Assembly (NCBI GenBank): GCA_028767165.1
Contig: JARACJ010000012.1
Location: 109,030-173,029, forward strand
DNA length: 64,000 nt
Reading direction: 5' to 3'
Source of the DNA: Proteobacteria bacterium DTSAM18
GTDB lineage: Bacteria > Myxococcota_A > UBA796 > GCA-2862545
The position numbers were made by a program, and so were the translations under genes. The notes beneath the pieces are model-generated. The model searched no databases and was not told where the DNA came from. It saw nothing but the letters and a program-made list of their open reading frames with translations. Below, in pieces: positions 26,067 to 34,129 of this stretch (the first letter of the stretch is position 1; each line of letters begins with the position of its first letter).

Positions 26067-27416
26067 ATGAAGCTCACCTTCCTCGGCGCCACCGACACCG
26101 TCACCGGCTCCCGCTACCTGGTCGAAACGGCGAACACCCGCATCCTGGTGGACTGCGGGCTCTTCCAGGGGGTCAAGCGCGTCCGCGAGCGCAACTGGGC
26201 GCCGTTTCCCGTCGATCCCGACTCCATCGACGCCGTGGTCCTCACCCACGCGCACATCGACCACAGCGGGTACGTGCCGGCGATCGTGCGCAACGGCTTC
26301 CGGGGCAAGGTCCACGTCACCGGCGGCACCGCCAGCCTGCTGAACATCCTGTGGCCCGACTCCGGCCACCTGCAGGAGGAGGAGGCGAAGTTCCGCAACC
26401 GGCACCGGTCCACCAAGCACTCCCCCGCCCTGCCGCTGTACACCGAACGGGAAGGCATCAACGCCCTGAGCCGGCTTGCGCGACACCCCTTCGAGGAAGC
26501 CTTCCAGGTGGGCGACATCACCGTCAGCTTCCATCGCACAGGCCACATCCTCGGTGCCGGATCCGTGCTGCTCGAGGCGGATGGCCGGCGGCTCGCCATC
26601 AGCGGCGACGTGGGCCGCCCGGAGGATCCGGTGATGCTGCCCCCCGATCCGCTCCCGGCGGCGGACGTGGTGCTGGTGGAGTCCACCTACGGCAACCGGC
26701 TGCACGGGGACATCGACGTCTCCGGCGAGCTCGGCGAGGTGGTGCGCCGCACGATGGATCGCCAGGGCGTGCTGCTGATTCCCGCCTTCGCCGTGGGACG
26801 CGCACAGACGCTCCTGCACCTGCTGGCCCAGCTGCAGGCGAAGGGAGAGATCCCCAAGGTGCCGGTCTACCTGAACAGTCCCATGGCCATCGCCGCCACC
26901 GACATCCTGCTCGAACACGCGTCCGATCACCGACTGACGCCACAGGAGGTCCGCGACCTGTGCGAGACGGCCACCTACACCCGCACCGTCGAGGAGTCGA
27001 AGTCCCTCAACAAGAAGAAGGGCCCGATGATCATCATCTCCGCCGCGGGCATGATCACCGGCGGCCGCATCCTGCACCACCTGGTGAGCTTCATCGGGAG
27101 CGGGAAGAACACCGTGCTCATCACGGGCTTCCAGTCCCCGGGCACCCGCGGTTCGGCCCTGGTGGGCGGCGCCGACGAGATCAAGATCTACGGCAAGTAC
27201 CACCGCGTCGTCGCCGACGTGGAGCGGCTGGAGGGCCTGAGCGCCCACGCCGACCGCGACGAGCTGCTCGAGTGGCTGAAGGGCACCGAGAAGCCGGAGC
27301 GGGCGTACGTGATCCACGGCGAGCCGGAGAGCCAGGACGCGTTCCGCCTGGCGCTGAAGGACCAGCTCGGCTGGAATGCGACGGTGCCGGAGCTGGGTGA
27401 GACCATCCAGATCTGA
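26067..27416 (+). CDS. Beta-CASP metallo-beta-lactamase RNase-like protein
   Basis: The ATG at 26067 gives MKLTFLGATDTVTGSRYLVE, the usual start of this family; an upstream GTG adds ten residues. The 449-residue protein has the MBL zinc motif LTHAHIDHSGYVPA, the later Asp in ISGDVGRPEDP and ESTYGNRLH, then the beta-CASP region (LIPAFAVGRAQTLLHLL, SAAGMITGGRILHHL) and the C-terminal RNA-specificity segment LEGLSAHADRDELLEWL. This is the CPSF73/YSH1-like bacterial group of exonuclease/endonuclease proteins. It acts in the cytoplasm, probably in RNA processing or decay. Confidence 0.93.
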   Translation: MKLTFLGATDTVTGSRYLVETANTRILVDCGLFQGVKRVRERNWAPFPVDPDSIDAVVLTHAHIDHSGYVPAIVRNGFRGKVHVTGGTASLLNILWPDSGHLQEEEAKFRNRHRSTKHSPALPLYTEREGINALSRLARHPFEEAFQVGDITVSFHRTGHILGAGSVLLEADGRRLAISGDVGRPEDPVMLPPDPLPAADVVLVESTYGNRLHGDIDVSGELGEVVRRTMDRQGVLLIPAFAVGRAQTLLHLLAQLQAKGEIPKVPVYLNSPMAIAATDILLEHASDHRLTPQEVRDLCETATYTRTVEESKSLNKKKGPMIIISAAGMITGGRILHHLVSFIGSGKNTVLITGFQSPGTRGSALVGGADEIKIYGKYHRVVADVERLEGLSAHADRDELLEWLKGTEKPERAYVIHGEPESQDAFRLALKDQLGWNATVPELGETIQI

Positions 27417-27842
27417 CCCCTCCCCAAGGACCACACGGGTGGCAGCTGCACACACCCGTGTGACCTGTTGGAAGGAGACACGACCCTGGCCCTCCAGGTC
27501 GTCGTCGAGAGACGCCCGGGCGGGCCCGCGGTCGTTGGGGAAGTGCAGGATACCGAAACGACTGTCAACGTATATGTGCAAACAAATGCGAAAGACTGGC
27601 TTCATGGCGGGCGTTGACGGAACGGTCCTCTTCCACGGGAGGCGATGACGACAAGGACGCGTCGCCAGGCTTCCCGACGGCCTGCACGACCAGGCGACCG
27701 GCGTCCCACGAACCACCTCCTCGGCTCCGTCCGCGTGAGCCCATGCAGCGGTCCCGGTGCGCCCCCACGCCCCGCTCGCTGCACCTCCTCCTCCACCACC
27801 GAACCCAAAGGAGCGCTTCCCAGCCCACTCCGGGCCCCTAGT
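27417..27842. other. Intergenic region upstream of the heme operon
   Basis: This roughly 425-base gap starts with a perfect inverted repeat (CACACGGGTG at 27432, CACCCGTGTG at 27453, spacer 11), which may be a terminator or processing hairpin for the preceding gene although it lacks a T-tract. A low-GC patch at 27555-27600 could hold the operon promoter. The region ends at the first Fur-box-like sequence. Confidence 0.5.
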
Positions 27843-27857
27843 TGAAAACGACTTTCA
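27843..27857. promoter_or_regulatory. Fur-box-like operator 1
   Basis: TGAAAACGACTTTCA contains the perfect inverted repeat TGAAA-N5-TTTCA and matches the 7-1-7 Fur consensus TGATAATNATTATCA at 10 of 14 positions. It is part of a 23-base sequence repeated 65 bases downstream and lies upstream of the heme-uptake operon. Confidence 0.75.
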
Positions 27858-27903
27858 TTTTTAGTTGGCGCCCCCGATTCCGCCGCAGTAGAACGGCGGC
27901 ACC

Positions 27904-29883
27904 ATGTTGATAACGACTTTCATTTTCAGCACCGCACTCGCGGGTACTCCCCCTTCGTCCGAGGCGGACGCGGCTTCCCTCTCCGCCGACGACGCGGAGG
28001 TGGTGATCGTCTCGTCCTCCTCGGAGCCGGAGCCCCAGAAGGACGCCGCGGTCGCCACGCGGGTGATCTCCCGGGACCAGATCGAGGCCTCCGGTGCCAC
28101 CCAGGTGGAGCAGCTGCTGGAGATGATCCCCGGTGTCCAGTACCTGCCCGGCGTGCGCTCCTCCGGGCTGTCCCTGGGCGGACACGATCCCCGGCACACC
28201 CTCGTCCTCATCGACGGCCGCCGCATGATCGGCCGCATCGGAGGCGACCTCGACCTGCGCCGTCTCTCCACCGCCGACATCGAGCGCATCGAGATCATCC
28301 AGGGACCCACCAGCGCCCTGTACGGCACCGAGGCCATCGGCGGCGTCATCCACATCATCACCCGCGGCAGCCGCAAGCCCTGGCGCGTGGAGGCCGGTCT
28401 GCAGGGTGCCGGACGGGTCTCCGCGGATCGGGCCACGGAAGCCGTCGCCGCCCTCCCCCTCCTGCCGAGCGCCACCTGGCTCGATGGCACCGCGGCCCAC
28501 GCGCGGTTCGACGGTCGGATCGGCCTCCTCTCGGGCCACGTCGGCGCCTCGACCGCCACCTACGCCGGCTGGGACGCGGATCCCGGCACCGCAGCCACCG
28601 ACGGCGACGCCCAGCAGACCCTGCAGGCCGACGCCCACCTGCAGCTCGGCGACCGCGCCCACGTGCGCCTCGACGGCCGCCACGGACTCCTGCAGGGCCA
28701 GGGCGTCGACGCCACGGCCACCGGCGCCCGCTTCGACCGCACCTTCGCCACCCGCACCACCGACGCCACCCTGTCCTTCGCCCTGCCCTTCGCCAGCGAG
28801 TGGACCGCCCGTGGCGCCCTGTCCGGCAGCCTGTTCACCGACGCCACCACCAGCGACCAGCGCGGCTCCGACGCCCTCGACACCCACAGCCTCACCCGGC
28901 AGTGGCTCGCCCAGGCCGACGGCTCCGTGGGCGGCTGGCTCCCGGGCCGGGCCCACCACGTGCTGTTCGGCGCACAGGGCCTCGGCGAGCTGGTCACCGC
29001 CGACCGGGTCGAGCAGGGCATCGCCCCCCGCGCCCGCGGCGCCGTCTTCGGCCAGTACAGCTACCACACCGGCGACACCTGGACCCTCCTCGCCGGCCTG
29101 CGCGGCGACTGCGACTCCCTGTTCGGCGGCAACGTCTCGCCGCGGGTGGCGGTGCGCTTCCGCCCCTTCGAGGCCCTCCAGATCCGGGCCGGCGCCGGTA
29201 CCGGGTTCCGCGCGCCGGACTTCAAGCAGCTGTACATGGACTTCTCCAACCCCGGCGTCGGCTACCGGGTGGCCGGCAACGCCGAGCTGCGCCCCGAGCG
29301 CTCCATGGGCGTGCACCTGTCGGCCACCGTCGACGCCCACGCGGACATCGCGCTCGAGCTCACCGGCCGCCACGATCAGGTGGTGGACCTCATCACCACC
29401 GATCTCGTCGGCGACGACGTCGGCACGGCCGCGTTGTACAGCTACGTCAACGTCGGCCGCGCCCGCATCCAGAGCCTCACCACGGACCTGCAGCTCCTCC
29501 ACAGCCGGCCCGTCCACCTCGACCTGACCTACGTGCTGCTCGACGCCTGGGACCTCGAGCACGACCGCAAGCTCCCCGGCCGCTCCACCCACCAGCTCAC
29601 CGGCAGGCTCTCGGCCTCCCACGCCCCCTCCGGCCTCACCGCGAGCCTGGCGGCCAACCTGCTCTCCGAGCGTCCCTTCTACGTGGGCGACGAGGTCGAG
29701 CTGCGTCCCGCGACCGCCCTCGTGGACCTGCAGATCCGTTGGGCCGCGACCCAATCCCTGTTCCTGCAAGCCGGCGTCGACAACCTGCTCGACACCGGCA
29801 CCCCCGACCTCACCCGACCGCGCCGCGTGTACGCCGGCGTGACCGGCCGCTTCGCCGCGCCGGATCCTGGAGTCCAGCCATGA
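27904..29883 (+). CDS. hmuR: TonB-dependent heme/hemoprotein receptor
   Basis: The 659-residue receptor brings heme across the outer membrane with TonB energy. The plug shows VATRVISRDQIEASGATQVEQ, MIPGVQYLPGV, LSLGGHDPRHTLVLIDGRR and IEIIQGPTSALYGTEAIGGVIHIITR; the barrel contains RAGAGTGFRAPDFKQLYMDF and ends with RRVYAGVTGRF. The start is ATG 27904, because an in-frame TAG lies 15 bases before it. The signal segment MLITTFIFSTALAG is short and lacks a positive charge, and its DNA coincides with the second Fur-box-like repeat. First gene of a six-gene operon; the next gene overlaps by four bases. Confidence 0.9.
   Translation: MLITTFIFSTALAGTPPSSEADAASLSADDAEVVIVSSSSEPEPQKDAAVATRVISRDQIEASGATQVEQLLEMIPGVQYLPGVRSSGLSLGGHDPRHTLVLIDGRRMIGRIGGDLDLRRLSTADIERIEIIQGPTSALYGTEAIGGVIHIITRGSRKPWRVEAGLQGAGRVSADRATEAVAALPLLPSATWLDGTAAHARFDGRIGLLSGHVGASTATYAGWDADPGTAATDGDAQQTLQADAHLQLGDRAHVRLDGRHGLLQGQGVDATATGARFDRTFATRTTDATLSFALPFASEWTARGALSGSLFTDATTSDQRGSDALDTHSLTRQWLAQADGSVGGWLPGRAHHVLFGAQGLGELVTADRVEQGIAPRARGAVFGQYSYHTGDTWTLLAGLRGDCDSLFGGNVSPRVAVRFRPFEALQIRAGAGTGFRAPDFKQLYMDFSNPGVGYRVAGNAELRPERSMGVHLSATVDAHADIALELTGRHDQVVDLITTDLVGDDVGTAALYSYVNVGRARIQSLTTDLQLLHSRPVHLDLTYVLLDAWDLEHDRKLPGRSTHQLTGRLSASHAPSGLTASLAANLLSERPFYVGDEVELRPATALVDLQIRWAATQSLFLQAGVDNLLDTGTPDLTRPRRVYAGVTGRFAAPDPGVQP
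27908..27922. promoter_or_regulatory. Fur-box-like operator 2, inside the start of hmuR
   Basis: TGATAACGACTTTCA matches the 7-1-7 Fur consensus at 11 of 14 positions. It belongs to a 23-base repeat (27906-27928) that differs from the upstream copy (27841-27863) at two positions only. It lies within codons 2-7 of hmuR, so bound repressor would also block elongation. Confidence 0.7.
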
Positions 29884-30470
29884 ACCGTCACCTGATGCTC
29901 CCCCTCGCCCTGCTGTCCTTCGCCTGTGCCGAGGACCCGTCCACGCCCGTCGAGACCGACACCGCCGTCGAGACCGACACCGCCGTCGAGGCCGACACCG
30001 CCGTCGAGTCGGACACCGCCGCCCCCGCCGAGGCACTCGCCCTGTCCGTCGACGCCACCGACGAGGCCGGCTGGTCCCACCTCGACCTGGCCACCGGCAC
30101 CGCCACCGATGCCGCCGGCGACTGGACGCTCGCCTTCCAGCGGGCCACCGTGAAGATCAACGGCGGCGTCTCCGGCGAGGGCGGCGTGCGCGCCCAGCTC
30201 GTCGACGCGTCCCTGTCCGAGGACATGACCATCCCGAGCGATGGCTGGAAGGAGGACACCACCGGCGACGACGGCACCGAGTTCTGGGCCTTCGACGGCT
30301 GGTACATCTACGACAGCACCAACCACACGCTCTCGCCCACCCCCGGTACCTGGCTGGTCGAGCTCGCCGACGGCTCCGTCCACGGCGTCGTGATCGACAG
30401 CTACTACGACGAGCACGGCACCTCCGCGGTCTACCAGCTCACCACCCTGGCCCTGCGGAGCGCCCAATGA
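29880..30470 (+). CDS. hmuY: HmuY-family heme-binding lipoprotein
   Basis: The 196-residue lipoprotein (signal ending LLSFAC) has a linker of six-residue VETDTA-type repeats and then a domain matching the HmuY family: LSVDATDEAGWSHLDLATG, DWTLAFQRATVKINGGVSGEGG (the WDIAFHRxxVKTNGGxSG block) and a beta-rich C-terminus. HmuY proteins capture heme at the cell surface and hand it to the TonB receptor. ATGA overlaps link it to hmuR upstream and hmuT downstream, which supports this role. Heme ligands cannot be assigned with certainty from sequence. Confidence 0.85.
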   Translation: MNRHLMLPLALLSFACAEDPSTPVETDTAVETDTAVEADTAVESDTAAPAEALALSVDATDEAGWSHLDLATGTATDAAGDWTLAFQRATVKINGGVSGEGGVRAQLVDASLSEDMTIPSDGWKEDTTGDDGTEFWAFDGWYIYDSTNHTLSPTPGTWLVELADGSVHGVVIDSYYDEHGTSAVYQLTTLALRSAQ

Positions 30471-31276
30471 GCCGCGCCCTGCTGCTCGCCGCCGCGCTGT
30501 GGGCCGGGGTGGCCCACGCCGCCGGTGACCGTGTCGTGAGCGTGGGCGCCGCCCTCACCGAGATCCTGTTCGCCCTCGACCACGGCGACCGGGTGGTCGG
30601 CGTGGACAGCTCCAGCCTGTGCCCCGCCTCCGCCCAGACGCTTCCCCGCGTGGGCTCCCACCGGCAGGTCCACGCCGAGTCCATCCTCGCCCTGTCGCCG
30701 GACACCCTCTTCGTCAGCGACGGCGTGGGTCCCGGCGCGGCCCTCGACCAGCTCCGGGCCGGCGGACTCGACGTCCACGTGGTGGCCTCGCCCACCAGCC
30801 TCGCCGGCGCCCGGGACCGCATCCTCGAAGTGGGCCGCTCCGTCGGCGCCGAGGCGCAGGCCCTGGAGCTCGTGACCGACTGGCCGACGGTCCCCTCCAC
30901 CCCCTCGGGCCCGAAGGTGGCCTTCCTGTACGCGCGCGGTGCGGGCACGATGATGCTCGCCGGCCACGGCACCGGCATCGACGAGGTGGTCGAGGCCGCC
31001 GGCGGTCAGCTGGTGGGTGACTGGGACGGCTTCCGCCCGGTCTTTGCCGAGGCGCTGGTGTCCATGGCACCCGACGTCCTGCTCATGACCACCCGCGGTC
31101 TCGAGAGCATGGGCGGTGCCGAGGGCCTCAAGGCCGTCCCCGGCCTTTCGCTGACCCCCGCCGGTCGGAACCAGGCCGTGCTGCACCTCGACGACGTCCT
31201 CCTCCTGTCCCTCGGACCGCGCACGCCCCAGGCGATCGACACCCTGCGCGTCCAGCTGCAGGAGCTCTCCCAGTGA
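30467..31276 (+). CDS. hmuT: Heme ABC transporter periplasmic binding protein
   Basis: The 269-residue protein has a signal peptide ending VAHA and the class III solute-binding fold of HmuT/BtuF proteins: RVVSVGAALTEILFALDHGDRVVGVDSSS at the start, SHRQVHAESILALSPDTLFV, and LYARGAGTMMLAGHGTGIDEVVEAAGG, the characteristic HmuT block. It delivers periplasmic heme to the HmuUV permease. Four-base overlaps with the genes on both sides indicate translational coupling. Confidence 0.93.
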   Translation: MSRALLLAAALWAGVAHAAGDRVVSVGAALTEILFALDHGDRVVGVDSSSLCPASAQTLPRVGSHRQVHAESILALSPDTLFVSDGVGPGAALDQLRAGGLDVHVVASPTSLAGARDRILEVGRSVGAEAQALELVTDWPTVPSTPSGPKVAFLYARGAGTMMLAGHGTGIDEVVEAAGGQLVGDWDGFRPVFAEALVSMAPDVLLMTTRGLESMGGAEGLKAVPGLSLTPAGRNQAVLHLDDVLLLSLGPRTPQAIDTLRVQLQELSQ

Positions 31277-32322
31277 ACCAGGCGATCCCGGACCGCGCGA
31301 CGCAGATCGTCTCGCGTCGTTCATCCATCCTCTGGCTGGGCGCCGGTGGACTGCTGGCGGTGGCATCCGTCGCCGGCCTCGTCCTCGGTCCCATCCGGAT
31401 TCCCGTAGCAGCGGTGCCCGGGATCGCCTGGAACGCTCTGGCCGGTACGGCCGAAACCAGTGACCTCCACCACCAGGTCCTCGCGCAACTCAGGTTTCCG
31501 CGTCTCCTCCTGGGCATGGTGGTGGGGGGAGCTCTGGGCCTCTGCGGAGCCCTCACCCAGGGCTGGTTCCGCAACCCGCTGGCCGATCCCGGCCTGCTGG
31601 GCATCAGCTCCGGCGCCGCCCTCGGCACCGCCGTCGGACTCATCGCCGGACACGCCCTCAACCTTCCCGACTGGGGGCCCGGCGCCTTCGCCATGGGGTT
31701 CGGCCTGCTCGCCTCCGCCCTGGTCCACGGGCTCGGCGCCAGCGGGAGGGGCACCGGCGTCACCCGCCTCATCCTGGCCGGCATCGCCGTCAACGCGCTG
31801 GCCGGCTCCGCCATGGGCCTGCTGCTCACCCTGGCCGACGACGCCGCCCTGCGGGACCTGACCTTCTGGACCCTCGGCAGCCTCGGCGGCGCCACCTGGC
31901 CCCTCCTCGGCTGGGTCGCCCCCTGCCTGCTGGTGGGCATGGTCCTCGCGATGCCCCTGTGGCGCCCCCTGGACGCCCTGCTCCTCGGCGAGGCCACCGC
32001 CGCCCACCTGGGCGTGGACCTGCTCGCCCTGCGCCGGCGGGTGGTCGTGCTGGTCTCCGCCATGATGGGCGTCGCCGTCTGCGCCACCGGCCTCATCGGC
32101 TTCGTCGGCCTCGCGGCCCCCCACCTCGTCCGCCTCCTGGCCGGCCCTCGCCACCGGGTGCTCCTCCCCGCGGCCACGCTCGTCGGCGCCGGGCTCACCG
32201 TGGGCGCCGACGTCATCGCCCGCACCGCCGCCGCGCCGCTCGAGCTGCCCCTCGGCGCGCTGACCACCCTGCTCGGCGGCCCGCTGTTCCTGCACCTGCT
32301 GCGCCGGGAGGGAGAGCGATGA
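31273..32322 (+). CDS. hmuU: Heme ABC transporter permease (FecCD family)
   Basis: The 349-residue protein starts with GTG at 31273 overlapping the hmuT stop. It shows FecCD/BtuC family features: about ten helices, RFPRLLLGMVVGGALGLCGALTQGWFRNPLADPGLLGISSGAALG (read in parts: RLPR-like, then NPLADPGLLGISSGA), LILAGIAVNALAGSA, and GFVGLAAPHLVRLLAGPRH, the ATPase coupling and family signature. It transports heme across the inner membrane with HmuT and HmuV. Confidence 0.93.
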   Translation: MNQAIPDRATQIVSRRSSILWLGAGGLLAVASVAGLVLGPIRIPVAAVPGIAWNALAGTAETSDLHHQVLAQLRFPRLLLGMVVGGALGLCGALTQGWFRNPLADPGLLGISSGAALGTAVGLIAGHALNLPDWGPGAFAMGFGLLASALVHGLGASGRGTGVTRLILAGIAVNALAGSAMGLLLTLADDAALRDLTFWTLGSLGGATWPLLGWVAPCLLVGMVLAMPLWRPLDALLLGEATAAHLGVDLLALRRRVVVLVSAMMGVAVCATGLIGFVGLAAPHLVRLLAGPRHRVLLPAATLVGAGLTVGADVIARTAAAPLELPLGALTTLLGGPLFLHLLRREGER

Positions 32323-33095
32323 TCGCCTGCGACGACGTCCACCTGACCGTCCACGGCCGTCCGCTCCTCGCGGAGGTCAGCCTGCGCGTGGCGCCCGGAC
32401 GCACCCTCGCCCTGGTCGGTCCGAACGGGGCCGGCAAGTCGACGCTGCTGTCGGTCCTGTGCGGCGACCGGTCACCGGACCTGGGCCACGTCGAGCTCGG
32501 AGACGCACCTCTCCGCGCCACACCGGCCCACGACAGGGCCCGCCGGATGACGGTGCTGCCGCAGCACCCGACCGCCGCCCCCTCCCTCACCCCCGCCGAG
32601 GTGGTCGGTCTCGGACTGCAGCTGTGCTGGGGCCAGGCCGATCCGGCCATCGTCGACGGCGCCCTGCGGCGGCTCGGCGTGTCCGCGTTGGCCCACACTC
32701 CCATGGGCCGTCTGTCCGGCGGCGAGCGCCAGCGGGTGCACCTCGCGCGGGTGGTGGCCCAGGCCGACGCGAGCGCGGGGGCCCAGGCCATCCTGCTCGA
32801 CGAGCCCACCTCCGCCCAGGATCCGGGCCACCTCCACGTCGTCCTGTGCGCCATCCGGCACCTTCGGAAGCGCCACGCGGTCATCGCCGTGCTGCACGAT
32901 CTCCACGCCGCGAGCGCCGTGGCCACCCACCTCTGCCTGATGGCCGGAGGAAGGGTGGTACGCACGGGCACCCCCGACGAGGTGCTCCACCCGGACCTGC
33001 TCGCGCAGGTCTACCGCACACCTTTCCACACCTTGTCCCACCCTGACCTGAGGCGGCCCCTCGTGCTGCCGAACCTGTCCTTGGAGGAAGCATGA
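32319..33095 (+). CDS. hmuV: Heme ABC transporter ATP-binding protein
   Basis: The 258-residue ATPase has Walker A GPNGAGKST near residue 31, a Q-loop in VLPQHPTAAPSLT, signature LSGGERQRVHLAR, Walker B AILLDEPTSAQD and the switch His in AVLHDLHAAS. The SALAHTPMGRLSGGE stretch is typical of HmuV. It powers the HmuTU importer. The ATG at 32319 overlaps the hmuU stop by four bases; hmuS begins within the end of this gene. Confidence 0.95.
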   Translation: MIACDDVHLTVHGRPLLAEVSLRVAPGRTLALVGPNGAGKSTLLSVLCGDRSPDLGHVELGDAPLRATPAHDRARRMTVLPQHPTAAPSLTPAEVVGLGLQLCWGQADPAIVDGALRRLGVSALAHTPMGRLSGGERQRVHLARVVAQADASAGAQAILLDEPTSAQDPGHLHVVLCAIRHLRKRHAVIAVLHDLHAASAVATHLCLMAGGRVVRTGTPDEVLHPDLLAQVYRTPFHTLSHPDLRRPLVLPNLSLEEA

Positions 33096-34117
33096 ACCTC
33101 ACCGAGCGCTACCAGGATCTGAAGTCCACCCACCCCCGCATCCGCATCCGCGACGCCGCCGAGAAGCTCGCCGTGTCCGAGCTCGAGCTCGTGCTCGTGC
33201 AGCCCGGCACCGTCCGCCTGCGCAGCGACGCCAAGGCCCTCATGGAGGCCCTGCCCTCCATCGGCCGGGCGATGGCCCTGACCCGCAACGCGTGGTGCGT
33301 CCACGAGCGCAAGGGCGCCTGGACCGCCTGCGAGATCAGCGGTCCGCCCCACTTCCCCGTGGGCGTGGTGCACAACGCCGACATCGACCTGCGCCTGTTC
33401 CTCGGCCGGTGGAAGCACATGGTCTACGCCCAGGTTCCCTCCCGGGGCCGCGTGCTCCACGCCGTCCAGGTGTTCGACCAGGCCGGCGACGCCCTGCACA
33501 AGATCTACGCCACCGACGCCACCGACATGGACGCGTTCCAGGCGCTCGTGGCCGAGCTGACCGACGCCGATCCGGCGCCCCTCGCCCTCGAGGCCGTCCC
33601 CGCTGCCAACGCCGATCGTCCCGACGACCAGGTGGACGCCCAGGCCCTGCTCGACGACTGGGCCGCGATGACCGACACCCACCAGTTCTTCGGCATGATC
33701 CGCCGGCACGAGGTCGGTCGCCTGCAGGCCCTGCGCCTCGCCGAGCACCGCTTCGCCCGCCGTCTCGACGGCGCCCACGCCGTGCGCGCCATGCTGAACG
33801 GCGCCAGCGAGAGCGGCCAGGCCATCATGTGCTTCGTCGGCTCCGCCGGCGTCATCCAGATCCACACGGGCCCCGTCGAGCGCATCGTGGAGATGGACAC
33901 CTGGCTCAACGTGATGGACCCGGACTTCAACCTGCACCTCGACACCCGGGGCATCGCCTCCGCCTGGCACGTCACCAAGCCCACCGAGGACGGCCCCGTG
34001 AACAGTCTCGAGGTCTACGACGCCGAGGGCGGGCTCATCGTGCAGTTCTTCGGCGCGCGCAAGCCCGGACAGGCCGAGGACGTGGCGTGGACGGAGCTGG
34101 TGGCCGGGTTGGCCTGA
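33092..34117 (+). CDS. hmuS: HemS/HmuS-family heme-handling or heme-degrading protein
   Basis: The 341-residue cytoplasmic protein has the duplicated HemS/ChuS fold. The N-terminal half contains IRIRDAAEKLAVSELELV and AWCVHERKG. The C-terminal half contains TDTHQFFGMIRRHEVGRLQALRL, in which His of THQFF matches the heme ligand of HemS, and GVIQIHTGPVERIV followed by WLNVMDPDFNLHLD. It receives imported heme and either stores or degrades it. GGAGG lies just before the ATG at 33092. It closes the operon and is convergent with the YD-like lipoprotein gene. Confidence 0.93.
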   Translation: MNLTERYQDLKSTHPRIRIRDAAEKLAVSELELVLVQPGTVRLRSDAKALMEALPSIGRAMALTRNAWCVHERKGAWTACEISGPPHFPVGVVHNADIDLRLFLGRWKHMVYAQVPSRGRVLHAVQVFDQAGDALHKIYATDATDMDAFQALVAELTDADPAPLALEAVPAANADRPDDQVDAQALLDDWAAMTDTHQFFGMIRRHEVGRLQALRLAEHRFARRLDGAHAVRAMLNGASESGQAIMCFVGSAGVIQIHTGPVERIVEMDTWLNVMDPDFNLHLDTRGIASAWHVTKPTEDGPVNSLEVYDAEGGLIVQFFGARKPGQAEDVAWTELVAGLA

Positions 34118-34129
34118 GCCGCCGGCCGA

